Part shown: one piece after another, positions 1 to 10,039 of the stretch | Layout: each line of letters begins with the position of its first letter | Numbering within the stretch: position 1 is the stretch's first letter | Assembly (NCBI GenBank): GCA_020135845.1 | Contig: JACHTQ010000001.1 | Span: forward strand, 105,551-169,550 | Reading direction: 5' to 3' | Length of the DNA stretch: 64,000 bases | From: Campylobacter sp. W0018 | GTDB taxonomy: Bacteria > Campylobacterota > Campylobacteria > Campylobacterales > Campylobacteraceae | Notes under the pieces: generated by a model | What the model saw: only the letters and a program-made list of their open reading frames with translations | The model's database searches: none | What the model was told of the DNA's origin: nothing | Translations under genes and position numbers: made by a program

Positions 1-903
1 CATAACAATTAGGGTTAAGATGCAAATTAAAAACCAATTTTCCGCTATGACGTTAAGTTGAATTTGCATACCTATTGTCATAAAAAAAAGCCCTAAAAGC
101 AAATCTCTAAAAGGAATCAAATCTGCTTCAATTTTATGCTTATATTTTGTTTCTGCGATTAATGCTCCAGCTATAAAAGCACCCAAAGAGTAAGAAAATC
201 CAAAATAATTGGCTAAAAAACTTGCTCCAATAACCATAAATAAAATAGTACCTATGAAAATTTCTTGAGAAGAAGTTCTAATAATAAGTCTAAAAATTCG
301 ATCGACTAAATATTTTCCTATGAGAAAAAGTAAAACGATTAAAAGGATGGCAGAAGCAAGTGAGGTAATTAAAACTTGTTCTATATTTTGGTTATTGGAT
401 GAGAGTATATCAATAAATAAAAGCAAAGGAATAACAGCTATATCTTGAAAAAGCAAAATTCCTAAAGCCTTTCTACCGTATTGTTCATTGATATCTCCAT
501 TATCATTTAAGATTTTTAAAACTACAGCTGTGGAAGAGAGTGCTAAGGCAAAACCCACTACAGTTGCACTTTTATCTTCAAGAGAAAAAATTCCTATGAT
601 GATTAAAGTAAATATAAATCCACAAGTAAGCATTTGTAAAGATCCATTTAGAAAAACTTCTTGCTTCATGGCTATTAAATACTTAAAAGAAAATTCAAGT
701 CCAATAGTAAACATCAAAAAAACAATACCAAATTCGGCAATATGGGTTATTTCCCCTTTTCCACTTAAATGATAAATTTCAGAAATAATTTCTCCTGCTG
801 CTATATAACCAATGATAGTAGGAATTTCAAATTTTTTTAAAATGACATTTAATACGATAGCTATTGCTGCTGCAATAAGAAAAATTTCTAAAAAATTATC
901 CAT
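1..903 (-). CDS. kefB: Monovalent cation:proton antiporter KefB-like, 3' part off the window
   Basis: This is an inner-membrane sodium/potassium-proton exchanger of the CPA2 family. Translation from the ATG at 903 gives 301 uninterrupted residues up to the window edge, so the C-terminus, including any TrkA-N domain, is not seen. The visible part is a string of hydrophobic helices with typical family stretches, such as the FGIVFLMFTIGLEFSF helix and the LALSSTAVVLK helix, plus a GALIAGALIAE-like segment near residue 240. The start is 6 bases after the hspR stop, so it is probably the last gene of a cbpA-hspR-kefB operon. The ribosome binding site is weak (A-rich only). Family assignment is strong; the transported ion is inferred. 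Confidence 0.88.
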   Translation of the reverse strand, partial: MDNFLEIFLIAAAIAIVLNVILKKFEIPTIIGYIAAGEIISEIYHLSGKGEITHIAEFGIVFLMFTIGLEFSFKYLIAMKQEVFLNGSLQMLTCGFIFTLIIIGIFSLEDKSATVVGFALALSSTAVVLKILNDNGDINEQYGRKALGILLFQDIAVIPLLLFIDILSSNNQNIEQVLITSLASAILLIVLLFLIGKYLVDRIFRLIIRTSSQEIFIGTILFMVIGASFLANYFGFSYSLGAFIAGALIAETKYKHKIEADLIPFRDLLLGLFFMTIGMQIQLNVIAENWFLICILTLIVM

Positions 904-909
904 CTTTTT

Positions 910-1284
910 TTATTTTTTTTTATAAAAAATTAAATCAAAACTATTTTTGTGTTTAACAACAGCTTTTGTAGCTGCACCTGGATTTTTTTGTTTGCTAAGT
1001 TCTAAACGTAATTCATCAATTAAATTTTCAAATTCACGAAGTTGATTTTTTAATTTTAATATAACATCAACTCCTGCTAAATTAACTCCCATATCGCGAG
1101 TTAAACGCAAAATCAATTTAATACGATCAATATCTCTTTGAGAATAAAGTCTTATTTTACCATCAGTTCGACTTGGCTCTACCAATCCTTCTCTTTCGTA
1201 TTGTCTTAAGGTTTGTGGATGTATGCTTAAAACTTTAGCAACAACGCTTATTAAATATACGGGTTCGTCATAATGATGATCCAT
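910..1284 (-). CDS. hspR: MerR-family heat-shock repressor HspR
   Basis: HspR is a DNA-binding repressor of chaperone genes. The 124-residue protein has the MerR winged-helix signature near residues 12-50 (VVAKVLSIHPQTLRQYEREG, then RTDGKIRLYSQRDIDRI), followed by a C-terminal coiled region of about 40 residues. It starts 10 bases downstream of cbpA in the same direction, with a GGAG ribosome binding site, so the two are almost certainly cotranscribed. In Campylobacter and Helicobacter, HspR represses its own operon and groESL. HAIR-like inverted repeats lie in front of cbpA (2251-2271) and near groES (9987-10007), which fits that role. Confidence 0.95.
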   Translation of the reverse strand: MDHHYDEPVYLISVVAKVLSIHPQTLRQYEREGLVEPSRTDGKIRLYSQRDIDRIKLILRLTRDMGVNLAGVDVILKLKNQLREFENLIDELRLELSKQKNPGAATKAVVKHKNSFDLIFYKKK

Positions 1285-1294
1285 TATTTTCTCC

Positions 1295-2182
1295 TTATTC
1301 TGGAAGTTTTTCTTTTAAGAGTTCGATAAAATTTTCATCCAATGTTTCTGTATTAGGTAAGATAACATTCAAAATTAAATACAAATCCCCATAAATATTA
1401 TTTTTTCTATTTTGCACCCCATATCCTTTTAGGCGTATTTTTTGTCCATTTTTTGAATTGGGAGCTATGGTGATTTTTGCTTCTTTTTTATCCTCTTTAA
1501 AAGTTTTAATTGTAATTTTTCCACCAAATAAAGCGGTTTTAAGTGGAATATCTATTTTTTGATATAAATCATCATCTTCTCTTTGATACATCTTGCTTTC
1601 CTCAAGTTTAACGATGATGATAAGATCTCCGCGTGTTTTATTGTAAGCACTTTTTCCTTTACCACGAATTCTAAGTTTTTCGCCTTCTTTGATTCCATAA
1701 GGAATTTTAAATTTGATATTTTCTCCTTGAAAGGTAAAATGATGCTCACCTCCTGTAATGGCTTTTTCAAAAGGAATGGTTAATTCTATAGTTGTATCCA
1801 AATTTTCTTCTTCAAAATTTCCAAATCCTCCAAAGCCTTTGGAAGAAAATCCACCAAAACGACTTCCGCGAGAAGATCCTCCAAATCCTCCACCAAATAA
1901 ATCTTTTAAAATATCATCTAAATTGATACCACCCGTATTTCTTGAAAAATCATGAAAACTTTGCCCACCAAAAATAGAATCTCCGTATTGATCATATTGA
2001 GCACGTTTTTTTTCATCGCTTAAAATTTCATAAGCGGCATTAATTTCTTTAAATTTTTCTTCAGCTCCTTTTTCTTTATTGATGTCTGGATGATATTGTC
2101 TTGCTAAGCGACGATAAGCTTTTTTTATTTCATCAGAGCTCGCATTTTTGGATATTCCAAGAGTTTCGTATAAACTATTCAT
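1295..2182 (-). CDS. cbpA: DnaJ-like co-chaperone CbpA
   Basis: CbpA is a class B J-domain protein that stimulates DnaK ATPase activity. The 295 residues contain an N-terminal J domain (residues 3-68, with HPD at about 31-33). A glycine/phenylalanine-rich linker follows (about 70-125), then two C-terminal substrate-binding beta domains. The four CxxCxGxG zinc-binding motifs of true DnaJ are absent; the zinc-finger DnaJ is encoded separately at 54797. It is the first gene of the probable cbpA-hspR-kefB operon, diverges from htrA and is preceded by a promoter with an HspR-type operator. Confidence 0.95.
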   Translation of the reverse strand: MNSLYETLGISKNASSDEIKKAYRRLARQYHPDINKEKGAEEKFKEINAAYEILSDEKKRAQYDQYGDSIFGGQSFHDFSRNTGGINLDDILKDLFGGGFGGSSRGSRFGGFSSKGFGGFGNFEEENLDTTIELTIPFEKAITGGEHHFTFQGENIKFKIPYGIKEGEKLRIRGKGKSAYNKTRGDLIIIVKLEESKMYQREDDDLYQKIDIPLKTALFGGKITIKTFKEDKKEAKITIAPNSKNGQKIRLKGYGVQNRKNNIYGDLYLILNVILPNTETLDENFIELLKEKLPE

Positions 2183-2237
2183 TTTTATCTTCCTTTGGTT
2201 GTTTAGTTAATAAAATAATTTATTTTTAGGATTCAAA

Positions 2238-2266
2238 ATTATATCAAAAACTTTAGTCTAAGTCAA
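2238..2266 (-). promoter_or_regulatory. Promoter of the cbpA-hspR operon
   Basis: Reading the minus strand, TTGACT (2266-2261) is separated by 17 bases from TATAAT (2243-2238). The -10 box lies about 55 bases before the cbpA start. This is a near-consensus housekeeping promoter, with a better -35 than most Campylobacter promoters. The HspR-type operator at 2251-2271 covers its -35 element and half the spacer. Confidence 0.75.
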
Positions 2267-2271
2267 TCAAG
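2251..2271. promoter_or_regulatory. HAIR-like HspR operator at the cbpA promoter
   Basis: The inverted repeat CTTTAGT-N7-AATCAAG matches the HAIR consensus CTTGAGT-N7-ACTCAAG at 12 of 14 positions with the correct 7-base spacer. It overlaps the -35 element of the cbpA promoter, a position suited to steric repression. HAIR is the known HspR site in actinobacteria, and HspR of Campylobacter is reported to use a similar sequence. The assignment is by motif only. Confidence 0.7.
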
Positions 2272-2408
2272 TTTTATCAATTTTTATCACTCAAGTTTTT
2301 TATTTACAATTTTGTAAATTTTTGATTTTATACTATAACTCATGTAAAATATTTTTACAAATAAAATCATAATTTAGAATACAAATTTTCTAATAGAAAG
2401 GAAAAATT

Positions 2409-3818
2409 ATGAAAAAGATTTTTTTGTCAATAGGTTTAGCAAGTGCATTATTTGCAACAAGTATTAATTTTAATGAATCAACTTCATTAGCCAATCGCGT
2501 TAATCCAGCAGATGGCGGAGTTATATTGAGTTATCATGATTCTATTAAGGATGCTAAAAAATCAGTTGTTAATATTTCAACCTCAAAAACCATAACAAGA
2601 GCAAATAGTTTCAGTCCTTTGGATGATTTTTTTGATGATCCTTATTTTAAACAATTTTTCGATATTCCTCAAAGAAAAAACAAAAGCGATAAGGAGGTAA
2701 TTAGCTCTTTAGGTTCTGGGGTAATCATTTCAAAAGATGGTTATATAGTAACTAATAATCACGTTGTAGAAGATGCAGATACAATCACTGTAAATTTGCC
2801 AGGAAGCGATACAGAATATAAGGCTAAATTAATAGGAAAAGATCCAAAAACAGATTTAGCGGTGATTAAGATAGAAGCTAAAAATCTTTCAGCTATTACT
2901 TTTGCTAATTCAGATAATTTAATGGAGGGTGATGTTGTTTTTGCTTTGGGAAATCCTTTTGGGGTTGGCTTTAGTGTTACAAGTGGAATTATTTCAGCAT
3001 TAAATAAAGATAATATCGGCCTTAATCAGTATGAAAATTTCATACAGACTGATGCTTCTATTAATCCAGGAAATTCAGGCGGTGCTTTAGTTGATAGTCG
3101 TGGATTTTTAGTAGGCATTAACTCTGCTATACTTTCTCGTGGAGGTGGCAATAATGGTATAGGATTTGCTATTCCTTCAAATATGGTTGAAGATATAGCG
3201 AAAAAGCTTATTGAAAAAGGTAAAATTGAAAGAGGATTTTTAGGGGTAACCATTTCAGCTTTACAAGGAGAAACTAAAAAAGCTTATAAAAATCAAGAAG
3301 GTGCTTTAATCACAGATGTTCAAAAAGGATCTAGTGCTGATGAAGCTGGATTAAAACGAGGAGATTTGGTGACTAAGGTAAATAATAAGGTTATTAAAAG
3401 TCCAATTGATTTGAAAAATTACATAGGAACTCTCGAGATTGGAGAAAAGGTAGTAATTGATTATGAAAGAGATGGAAACAATAAACAAACAAGCTTTACT
3501 CTTAAAGGAGAAAAAGAAAATAAAGGAGTGCAAAATAATTTAATTGAAGGATTGAGTTTAAGGAATTTAGATCCTAGAATAAAAGATCGTTTGCAACTTC
3601 CAAGAGATATTAATGGAGTTTTAGTAGAGAAGGTTAAGAGTAAAAGCAAAGCAGAAGAGGTTGGTTTTAAAGAAGGAGATGTGATTGTAGGTATAGGGCA
3701 AGATGAAATTAAAAATTTAAAAGATTTAGATCAGGCTTTAAAACAAGTCAATAAAAAGGAATTTATGAAAATTTGGGTGTATAGAAATGGCTTTACTACT
3801 TTATTGGTGCTAAGATAA
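2409..3818 (+). CDS. htrA: Periplasmic/secreted serine protease-chaperone HtrA (DegP)
   Basis: HtrA degrades or refolds damaged envelope proteins and in C. jejuni is also secreted and cleaves E-cadherin. The 469 residues begin with a signal peptide (about 1-17), then a trypsin-like domain with the catalytic triad His118 (TNNHVVED), Asp149 (KTDLAV) and Ser223 (NPGNSGGAL). Two PDZ domains follow (about 275-365 and 380-465). The start is preceded by GAAAGGA. It diverges from cbpA, sharing an intergenic region of about 225 bases, and is followed by the cprRS regulator pair, which in C. jejuni is known to influence htrA expression. Confidence 0.97.
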   Translation: MKKIFLSIGLASALFATSINFNESTSLANRVNPADGGVILSYHDSIKDAKKSVVNISTSKTITRANSFSPLDDFFDDPYFKQFFDIPQRKNKSDKEVISSLGSGVIISKDGYIVTNNHVVEDADTITVNLPGSDTEYKAKLIGKDPKTDLAVIKIEAKNLSAITFANSDNLMEGDVVFALGNPFGVGFSVTSGIISALNKDNIGLNQYENFIQTDASINPGNSGGALVDSRGFLVGINSAILSRGGGNNGIGFAIPSNMVEDIAKKLIEKGKIERGFLGVTISALQGETKKAYKNQEGALITDVQKGSSADEAGLKRGDLVTKVNNKVIKSPIDLKNYIGTLEIGEKVVIDYERDGNNKQTSFTLKGEKENKGVQNNLIEGLSLRNLDPRIKDRLQLPRDINGVLVEKVKSKSKAEEVGFKEGDVIVGIGQDEIKNLKDLDQALKQVNKKEFMKIWVYRNGFTTLLVLR

Positions 3819-3822
3819 TTTT

Positions 3823-3843
3823 ACGAAAGGATTTTCCTTTCGT
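3823..3843 (+). terminator. Stem-loop after htrA
   Basis: An 8-bp stem, ACGAAAGG with CCTTTCGT, encloses a 5-base loop starting 4 bases after the htrA stop. The downstream tract is AT-rich but not a clean U run, so termination may be partial and some transcription could continue into cprR. Confidence 0.6.
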
Positions 3844-3895
3844 TATAAATTTTAGTTTAAAATTAGATTTTAAGATTAATTAAAAAAGGAATATA

Positions 3896-4570
3896 ATGAC
3901 AAATATTCTTATGATAGAAGATGATTTAGAATTAGCTGAAATTACTGCTGAATACTTAGAAAAATTTGATATGAAAGTCGATATTGCTCACGAACCTTAT
4001 ATAGGACTTTCAAAGCTTGCTTTAAAAGAATACCAATTGATTATTTTAGATCTTTCTTTGCCAGGACTTGATGGACTTGAAGTGTGTGAGGAAATTCGTA
4101 AAAAGTATGACACTCCTATTATTATTTCAAGTGCTAGACATGATATTACAGACAAAGTAAATGCTTTAGGGCTTGGTGCAGATGATTATTTACCAAAGCC
4201 TTATAATCCCAAAGAACTTCAAGCACGCATTAAAAGTCATTTAAGAAGGATTTCAAATACAAAAAGCACTCTTTCTAAAAGTGTTAAAGATCTTGTTTAT
4301 GATCAATATAAGCATACAATTTCAATGAAGGGACAAGAACTTATTTTAACTAATGCTGAATTTGATATTTTAAGTTATTTAATCAAAAAAGAAGGCGGAG
4401 TAGTAAGCAGAGAAGAGCTTGTATATAATTGTTCTTCTATTAGTGAAGATTCTAGCAATAAAAGTATAGATGTCATCATTAGTCGAATTCGTCAAAAAAT
4501 GGGAGATGATCCAAAAACGCCAAAATATATACATTCCATCAGAGGGATAGGCTATAAATTAACTCAATGA
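3896..4570 (+). CDS. cprR: OmpR-family response regulator CprR
   Basis: This is a DNA-binding response regulator of 224 residues. The receiver domain (1-115) carries the acidic pocket near residues 9-10, the phospho-acceptor Asp52 (LDLSLPGLDG) and the conserved lysine in PKPYNP. A winged-helix OmpR domain occupies about 125-222. The stop overlaps the start of the sensor kinase by 4 bases. Its position immediately after htrA matches the C. jejuni CprR locus, whose product is essential there and controls envelope and biofilm-related genes. Its sequence resembles RacR encoded at 53985-54656. Confidence 0.92.
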   Translation: MTNILMIEDDLELAEITAEYLEKFDMKVDIAHEPYIGLSKLALKEYQLIILDLSLPGLDGLEVCEEIRKKYDTPIIISSARHDITDKVNALGLGADDYLPKPYNPKELQARIKSHLRRISNTKSTLSKSVKDLVYDQYKHTISMKGQELILTNAEFDILSYLIKKEGGVVSREELVYNCSSISEDSSNKSIDVIISRIRQKMGDDPKTPKYIHSIRGIGYKLTQ

Positions 4571-5814
4571 ATAAATCTTCGATTTTTTATACCATTACTT
4601 TTATTTTTATTTTTGCTGGAGTAAGTGTTGTTTTAGGATTTTTATGGTTAATTGAATACGATCAGCAAAATTATACAAGAGAGTTGAATACAAAGTATTC
4701 TTTAATTGCTAATGCTAGACTTTTGTATTTTGCTGGAGTTATTAATGAAAAAGAATTTGAAGAACAAACAAAAAATTACAATAAAATGGAGCAAATTATA
4801 GAGCCAAAACAAATTCGTAAAATTCTTTTTAGCGGAGATGTTCTTGCTCGCGTTGAAGTTAATAATGGTCTAATAGAGATTATTTCTTATGACAATCAAG
4901 TTTATTTAAATATTATTTATGATGGGAAGATTAATCTTTATAAAGATCAAGATTATCAAACTTATAGATATTTTATTATAAAAGCAATTGCAGTGGCTGT
5001 TATTTGCATACTTATCTTGCTTTATATTTTTATTTTTAAAAAATTAAAACCTTTAAAAACTTTAAAAAAGCAAATTGATAAATTTGCAGAAGGAAGACTT
5101 GGAGATATTGAGGATGTTAGCACTGGGGCAGATGAAATTTCTCAAGTAAGTGAAGCTTTTTATCAAGCTATTTTGCAAATTCGAAAACTCAATCAATCTC
5201 GTCAATTTTTTCTAAGAAATATTATGCACGAATTAAAAACTCCAATTACAAAAGGGCTTATTACTCTTGAAATGCTAGAGGATAATAAATATAAAGAAAG
5301 ATTAGATGGTATATTTAATCGACTTGAAATTTTAATCAATGAATTTGCTGCGATAGAGCAAGTAACCTCAGGAGCTGCTTTCATCAATAGAAAAAAATAT
5401 AATATCTTAGATATTTTAGATGAGGCTAAAGAGATAGTGATGCGCGATGATAATAATATACGTATTTTTATGGGTAAAAGCTTTTTTGTTAATGTGGATT
5501 TTAAACTTTTTACAACGGCGATTAAAAATATGATTGATAATGGTATCAAGCATTCTCAAGATGGTTTTGTAGAAATTTACATTAAAGATAATTATATATG
5601 TTTTAAAAATTGTGGTCCTGAACTTAATAATACTTTGGAATATTATACCCAAGCTTTTACTCAAGGTACAAAACAAAAATCAAGTTTTGGATTGGGACTT
5701 TATATAGTTAATACAATTTTAGAAGCTCATGATATGAAACTTGATTATGATTATAAAGATGGAGTGAATCATTTTTATTTTATTGGTTTGAATAATATTT
5801 TAGTAAAAGAATAA
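4567..5814 (+). CDS. cprS: Sensor histidine kinase CprS
   Basis: This membrane sensor kinase of 415 residues pairs with CprR, whose gene it overlaps by 4 bases. There are two transmembrane segments (about 8-30 and 137-157) flanking a short periplasmic domain of about 105 residues. A HAMP-like linker follows, then the dimerisation/phospho-acceptor helix with His221 ([10 protein letters not shown]) and a HATPase domain (N box IKNMIDNGIKHS, G box SSFGLGLYIV). The H-box stretch [17 protein letters not shown] is close to that of RacS, suggesting the two systems are paralogues. The input signal is unknown. Confidence 0.92.
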   Translation: MNKSSIFYTITFIFIFAGVSVVLGFLWLIEYDQQNYTRELNTKYSLIANARLLYFAGVINEKEFEEQTKNYNKMEQIIEPKQIRKILFSGDVLARVEVNNGLIEIISYDNQVYLNIIYDGKINLYKDQDYQTYRYFIIKAIAVAVICILILLYIFIFKKLKPLKTLKKQIDKFAEGRLGDIEDVSTGADEISQVSEAFYQAILQIRKLNQSRQFFLRNIMHELKTPITKGLITLEMLEDNKYKERLDGIFNRLEILINEFAAIEQVTSGAAFINRKKYNILDILDEAKEIVMRDDNNIRIFMGKSFFVNVDFKLFTTAIKNMIDNGIKHSQDGFVEIYIKDNYICFKNCGPELNNTLEYYTQAFTQGTKQKSSFGLGLYIVNTILEAHDMKLDYDYKDGVNHFYFIGLNNILVKE

Positions 5815-5840
5815 TTTTTAAAAAAATTTTGCAAAAAATC

Positions 5841-5869
5841 TTGACAAAGACATTAATTTTAAATATAAT
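5841..5869 (+). promoter_or_regulatory. Promoter of tRNA-Asn
   Basis: TTGACA at 5841-5846, a 17-base spacer and TATAAT at 5864-5869 form a full consensus promoter. The expected start of transcription is about 15 bases before the mature tRNA 5' end. Confidence 0.85.
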
Positions 5870-5891
5870 TACATTTTTAAAACTTTGATGT

Positions 5892-5966
5892 TCCGGATTA
5901 GCTCAGCGGTAGAGTAGTCGGCTGTTAACCGATTGGTCGTAGGTTCGAATCCTACATCCGGAGCCA
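5892..5966 (+). tRNA. tRNA-Asn (GTT)
   Basis: This is a 75-base cloverleaf with an encoded CCA end. The acceptor stem TCCGGAT pairs with ATCCGGA, the D arm has GCTCAGCGGTA, and the anticodon stem GTCGG/CCGAT encloses a loop with anticodon GTT. The T arm contains GGTTCGAATCC. It sits between cprS and dccR, with its own consensus promoter. Confidence 0.97.
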
Positions 5967-6027
5967 CTTTTTACTTCAAAATAACTTTTTATTTCATGTT
6001 TACTTTCAAATCAATAATTATTTTTTG

Positions 6028-6033
6028 TATAAT
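6028..6033 (+). promoter_or_regulatory. -10 box in front of dccRS
   Basis: A T-run followed by G-TATAAT (TTTTTTGTATAAT), about 30 bases before the dccR start, is the usual Campylobacter sigma-70 pattern without a -35. No DccR direct repeat is visible here, so autoregulation through that box is not suggested. Confidence 0.6.
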
Positions 6034-6063
6034 TCTCAAAAACAATAAAAAGGGATTAAATTT

Positions 6064-6729
6064 ATGGCAGCAAAAATTTTGCTTTTAGAAGACGATTTAA
6101 GCTTAAGTGAAATTATAGAAGAATTTTTAAGTGATGAAGGATATGAAGTTAGTGTTTGTACTGATGCCAAAGAGGCTTTAAATTTAGCCTATGAAAAGTA
6201 TTTTGATTTATGGATTTTAGATGTTAAAGTTCCATTAGGAGATGGTTTTTCTTTGCTTAAAGATTTGCGCAGTTACGGAAAGGAAACACCAGCTATTTTT
6301 ATGACTTCCTTAAATACGGTAAATGATTTAAAAGAAGGCTTTAGTTCAGGTTGTGATGATTATATAAAAAAGCCTTTTGAATTAGCCGAACTTGCTATAC
6401 GTATAAAAGCTTTATTAAAAAGATCTTTTTCTCATAAGAATGAAGATTTTGAAAATTTAGGTAATGGTTTTAAATTTAATTTTGCATCCCAAATTCTTTT
6501 TCATTTTGATAAACCTTTACCTTTGCCAAGCAAGGAAGTTAAGCTCTTATCTTTATTGTTAAAAAATAAAAATATCTTTTTAAGCGCAGAAAAGATTTTT
6601 GAAGAACTTTGGGATTATAATGAAGAACCAAGTGAACTTAGTTTAAGAGCCTATATTAAAAATTTAAGAAAATTATTGGGCAAAGAAAAAATTATCAATC
6701 AAAGAGGCAGAGGCTATCGTTATGAGTAA
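6064..6729 (+). CDS. dccR: OmpR-family response regulator DccR
   Basis: This is the response regulator of the DccRS system, needed for full gut colonisation by C. jejuni. The 221 residues have a receiver domain (1-118; Asp53 in ILDVKVPLGDG, conserved Lys in IKKPFE) and an OmpR-type winged helix (about 130-220, ending GRGYRYE). It overlaps dccS by 8 bases. In C. jejuni, DccR binds direct repeats WTTCAC-N6-TTCACW; a perfect copy lies in front of macA at 59405-59422 of this same window. Confidence 0.93.
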   Translation: MAAKILLLEDDLSLSEIIEEFLSDEGYEVSVCTDAKEALNLAYEKYFDLWILDVKVPLGDGFSLLKDLRSYGKETPAIFMTSLNTVNDLKEGFSSGCDDYIKKPFELAELAIRIKALLKRSFSHKNEDFENLGNGFKFNFASQILFHFDKPLPLPSKEVKLLSLLLKNKNIFLSAEKIFEELWDYNEEPSELSLRAYIKNLRKLLGKEKIINQRGRGYRYE

Positions 6730-7912
6730 AAAAGTTATCAGGCAAATTTTACTCATTTATCTTACAACCACAGGTTTTTTTCTAGCTTTCTTTTTTGTCA
6801 TTTGGTATCAAAAACTGTATGAAGAACTGGTGATTTTAAGGAGTAGTTCTTTAAGAGAAATTCATAGAAATATCGTGATTAATATTATCAATTCTCGCTT
6901 CACTCCAATTGCTACAAGTGCTAAAAATATAGCAGAAAGCTCAGGATTGAATTTTGCAATTTTTGACAATAATCATACGATTTTTAATAATCTAAATTTT
7001 GATTTTAGAAAAGCAAAAATTGAATTCAAGGGTAGGGGAATTTATGATGGAAAGGTATTTTTTATTTTTCCTATGAGCACGGATTTGTATTATTTACAAT
7101 ACTCAAGAAATGAGGAATTAACTCAAGAAAATGGCTTAAAAGTTCTAATTCAAGGAGAAGATGTTAGTAAGGAGCTTTTTTGGATCAGGGTTAAGGTTTT
7201 TAGTTTTTCTTTTTTGGCTTTTTTTGTTTTAGGACTTATTGCTTATATATTAGTTAAAATTGCCTTAAAACCTTTAGAAGATAAAATTACTGTCTTAAAT
7301 CGATTTATCAAAGATTCCACGCACGAGCTAAATACGCCTTTAAGTGTTATTTTAATGAGTATAGAACAACTCGAACGGCAAAATTTAGATAACAATAAAT
7401 TTAAGCGTATAAAAATTGCAGCAAAAAGTTTATCTCAAGTATATTCTGATTTAGTTTTTTATAATTTTCCTAATACTTTAGAAGATAAAAAAGAAGAATT
7501 TGATCTCAAAAATTTATTCGAAGAAAGGATAGAATATTTTAGATTATTTTTTGAGCAAAAAAAGATTAATTTGGATCTTAAGTTAGATAATAAAGTTATG
7601 ATTTTTGCCACTAAAAATCAAATCTCAAAACTTTTAGACAATCTTTTAAGTAATGCCATTAAATATAATAAGAAAAATGGAACTATTTTTATAAAACTAA
7701 AAGAAAATTTTTTTAGTATTGCTGATACAGGTTGTGGCATTTCAAAAGAAAATTTAAAATTTATTTTTGATCGCTATGCAAGATTTAACAAAGATCAAGG
7801 GGGCTTTGGTATAGGTTTATCTTTAGTAAAAAAGATTTGTCATGATAATAATATAAAGATTGTTTGTGAATCTATAGAGAATGAAGGGAGTGTTTTTAAA
7901 TTAAGTTGGTAA
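6722..7912 (+). CDS. dccS: Sensor histidine kinase DccS
   Basis: This is the partner kinase of DccR, 396 residues long. It has two transmembrane helices (about 9-28 and 158-180) around a periplasmic sensor region of about 125 residues. The phospho-acceptor is His201 in the variant H box STHELNTPLS, followed by an N box (LLDNLLSNAIKYN), a G1 box (ADTGCGIS) and a G2 box (GGFGIGLSLV). The reading frame starts within the last codons of dccR, indicating translational coupling. It converges on groEL with a shared stem-loop between them. Confidence 0.92.
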   Translation: MSKKVIRQILLIYLTTTGFFLAFFFVIWYQKLYEELVILRSSSLREIHRNIVINIINSRFTPIATSAKNIAESSGLNFAIFDNNHTIFNNLNFDFRKAKIEFKGRGIYDGKVFFIFPMSTDLYYLQYSRNEELTQENGLKVLIQGEDVSKELFWIRVKVFSFSFLAFFVLGLIAYILVKIALKPLEDKITVLNRFIKDSTHELNTPLSVILMSIEQLERQNLDNNKFKRIKIAAKSLSQVYSDLVFYNFPNTLEDKKEEFDLKNLFEERIEYFRLFFEQKKINLDLKLDNKVMIFATKNQISKLLDNLLSNAIKYNKKNGTIFIKLKENFFSIADTGCGISKENLKFIFDRYARFNKDQGGFGIGLSLVKKICHDNNIKIVCESIENEGSVFKLSW

Positions 7913-7942
7913 AAATCAAGCCAGAAAAACTGACTTGATTTT
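7912..7942. terminator. Bidirectional stem-loop between dccS and groEL
   Basis: AAAATCAAG (7912-7920) pairs with CTTGATTTT (7934-7942). After one mismatch the stem continues as CAG/CTG around an A5 loop. A runs and T runs on both flanks make it usable as a Rho-independent terminator in both directions for two convergent operons. Confidence 0.75.
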
Positions 7943-7956
7943 AGCTTAGATGGAAA

Positions 7957-9874
<1,918 letters not shown>

Positions 9875-9903
9875 TTTGTCCATCCTTAATATAATATTGA
9901 TTT

Positions 9904-9930
9904 CTAGCACTCTTTAATTTAGAGTGATAA
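9904..9930. promoter_or_regulatory. CIRCE element (HrcA operator) of groESL
   Basis: CTAGCACTC-N9-GAGTGATAA matches the CIRCE consensus TTAGCACTC-N9-GAGTGCTAA at 16 of 18 positions with the exact 9-base spacer. It begins one base after the -10 box on the groES strand, so HrcA bound here would cover the transcription start. hrcA itself is not in this window. Confidence 0.92.
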
Positions 9931-9931
9931 A

Positions 9932-9960
9932 ATCATACTATAAAAAATGAATTTTGTCAA
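9932..9960 (-). promoter_or_regulatory. groESL promoter
   Basis: On the minus strand, TTGACA (9960-9955), a 17-base spacer and TATGAT (9937-9932) give a consensus sigma-70 promoter lying between the HAIR-like box upstream and the CIRCE box downstream. The start of transcription is predicted near 9925, inside CIRCE. Confidence 0.88.
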
Positions 9961-9986
9961 TACTTTTAGTAAAAATATTTATATAA

Positions 9987-10007
9987 CTTGAGTTAAATGG
10001 ACTAAAG
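9987..10007. promoter_or_regulatory. HAIR-like HspR operator between groES and the AsmA-like gene
   Basis: CTTGAGT-N7-ACTAAAG matches the HAIR consensus at 13 of 14 positions. It is centred about 70 bases upstream of the predicted groES transcription start and about 40 bases upstream of the divergent AsmA-like start. It could therefore serve groESL from upstream, as reported for Helicobacter HspR, or also repress the divergent gene. Confidence 0.75.
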
Positions 10008-10039
10008 TTTTTTTATAAATTAACTTATAAGGATAAAAA

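Noticed and set aside
488-772. 94-residue open frame on the plus strand
   Set aside because: It is antisense to kefB, whose minus-strand translation gives a continuous transporter sequence; the plus frame has no family features.
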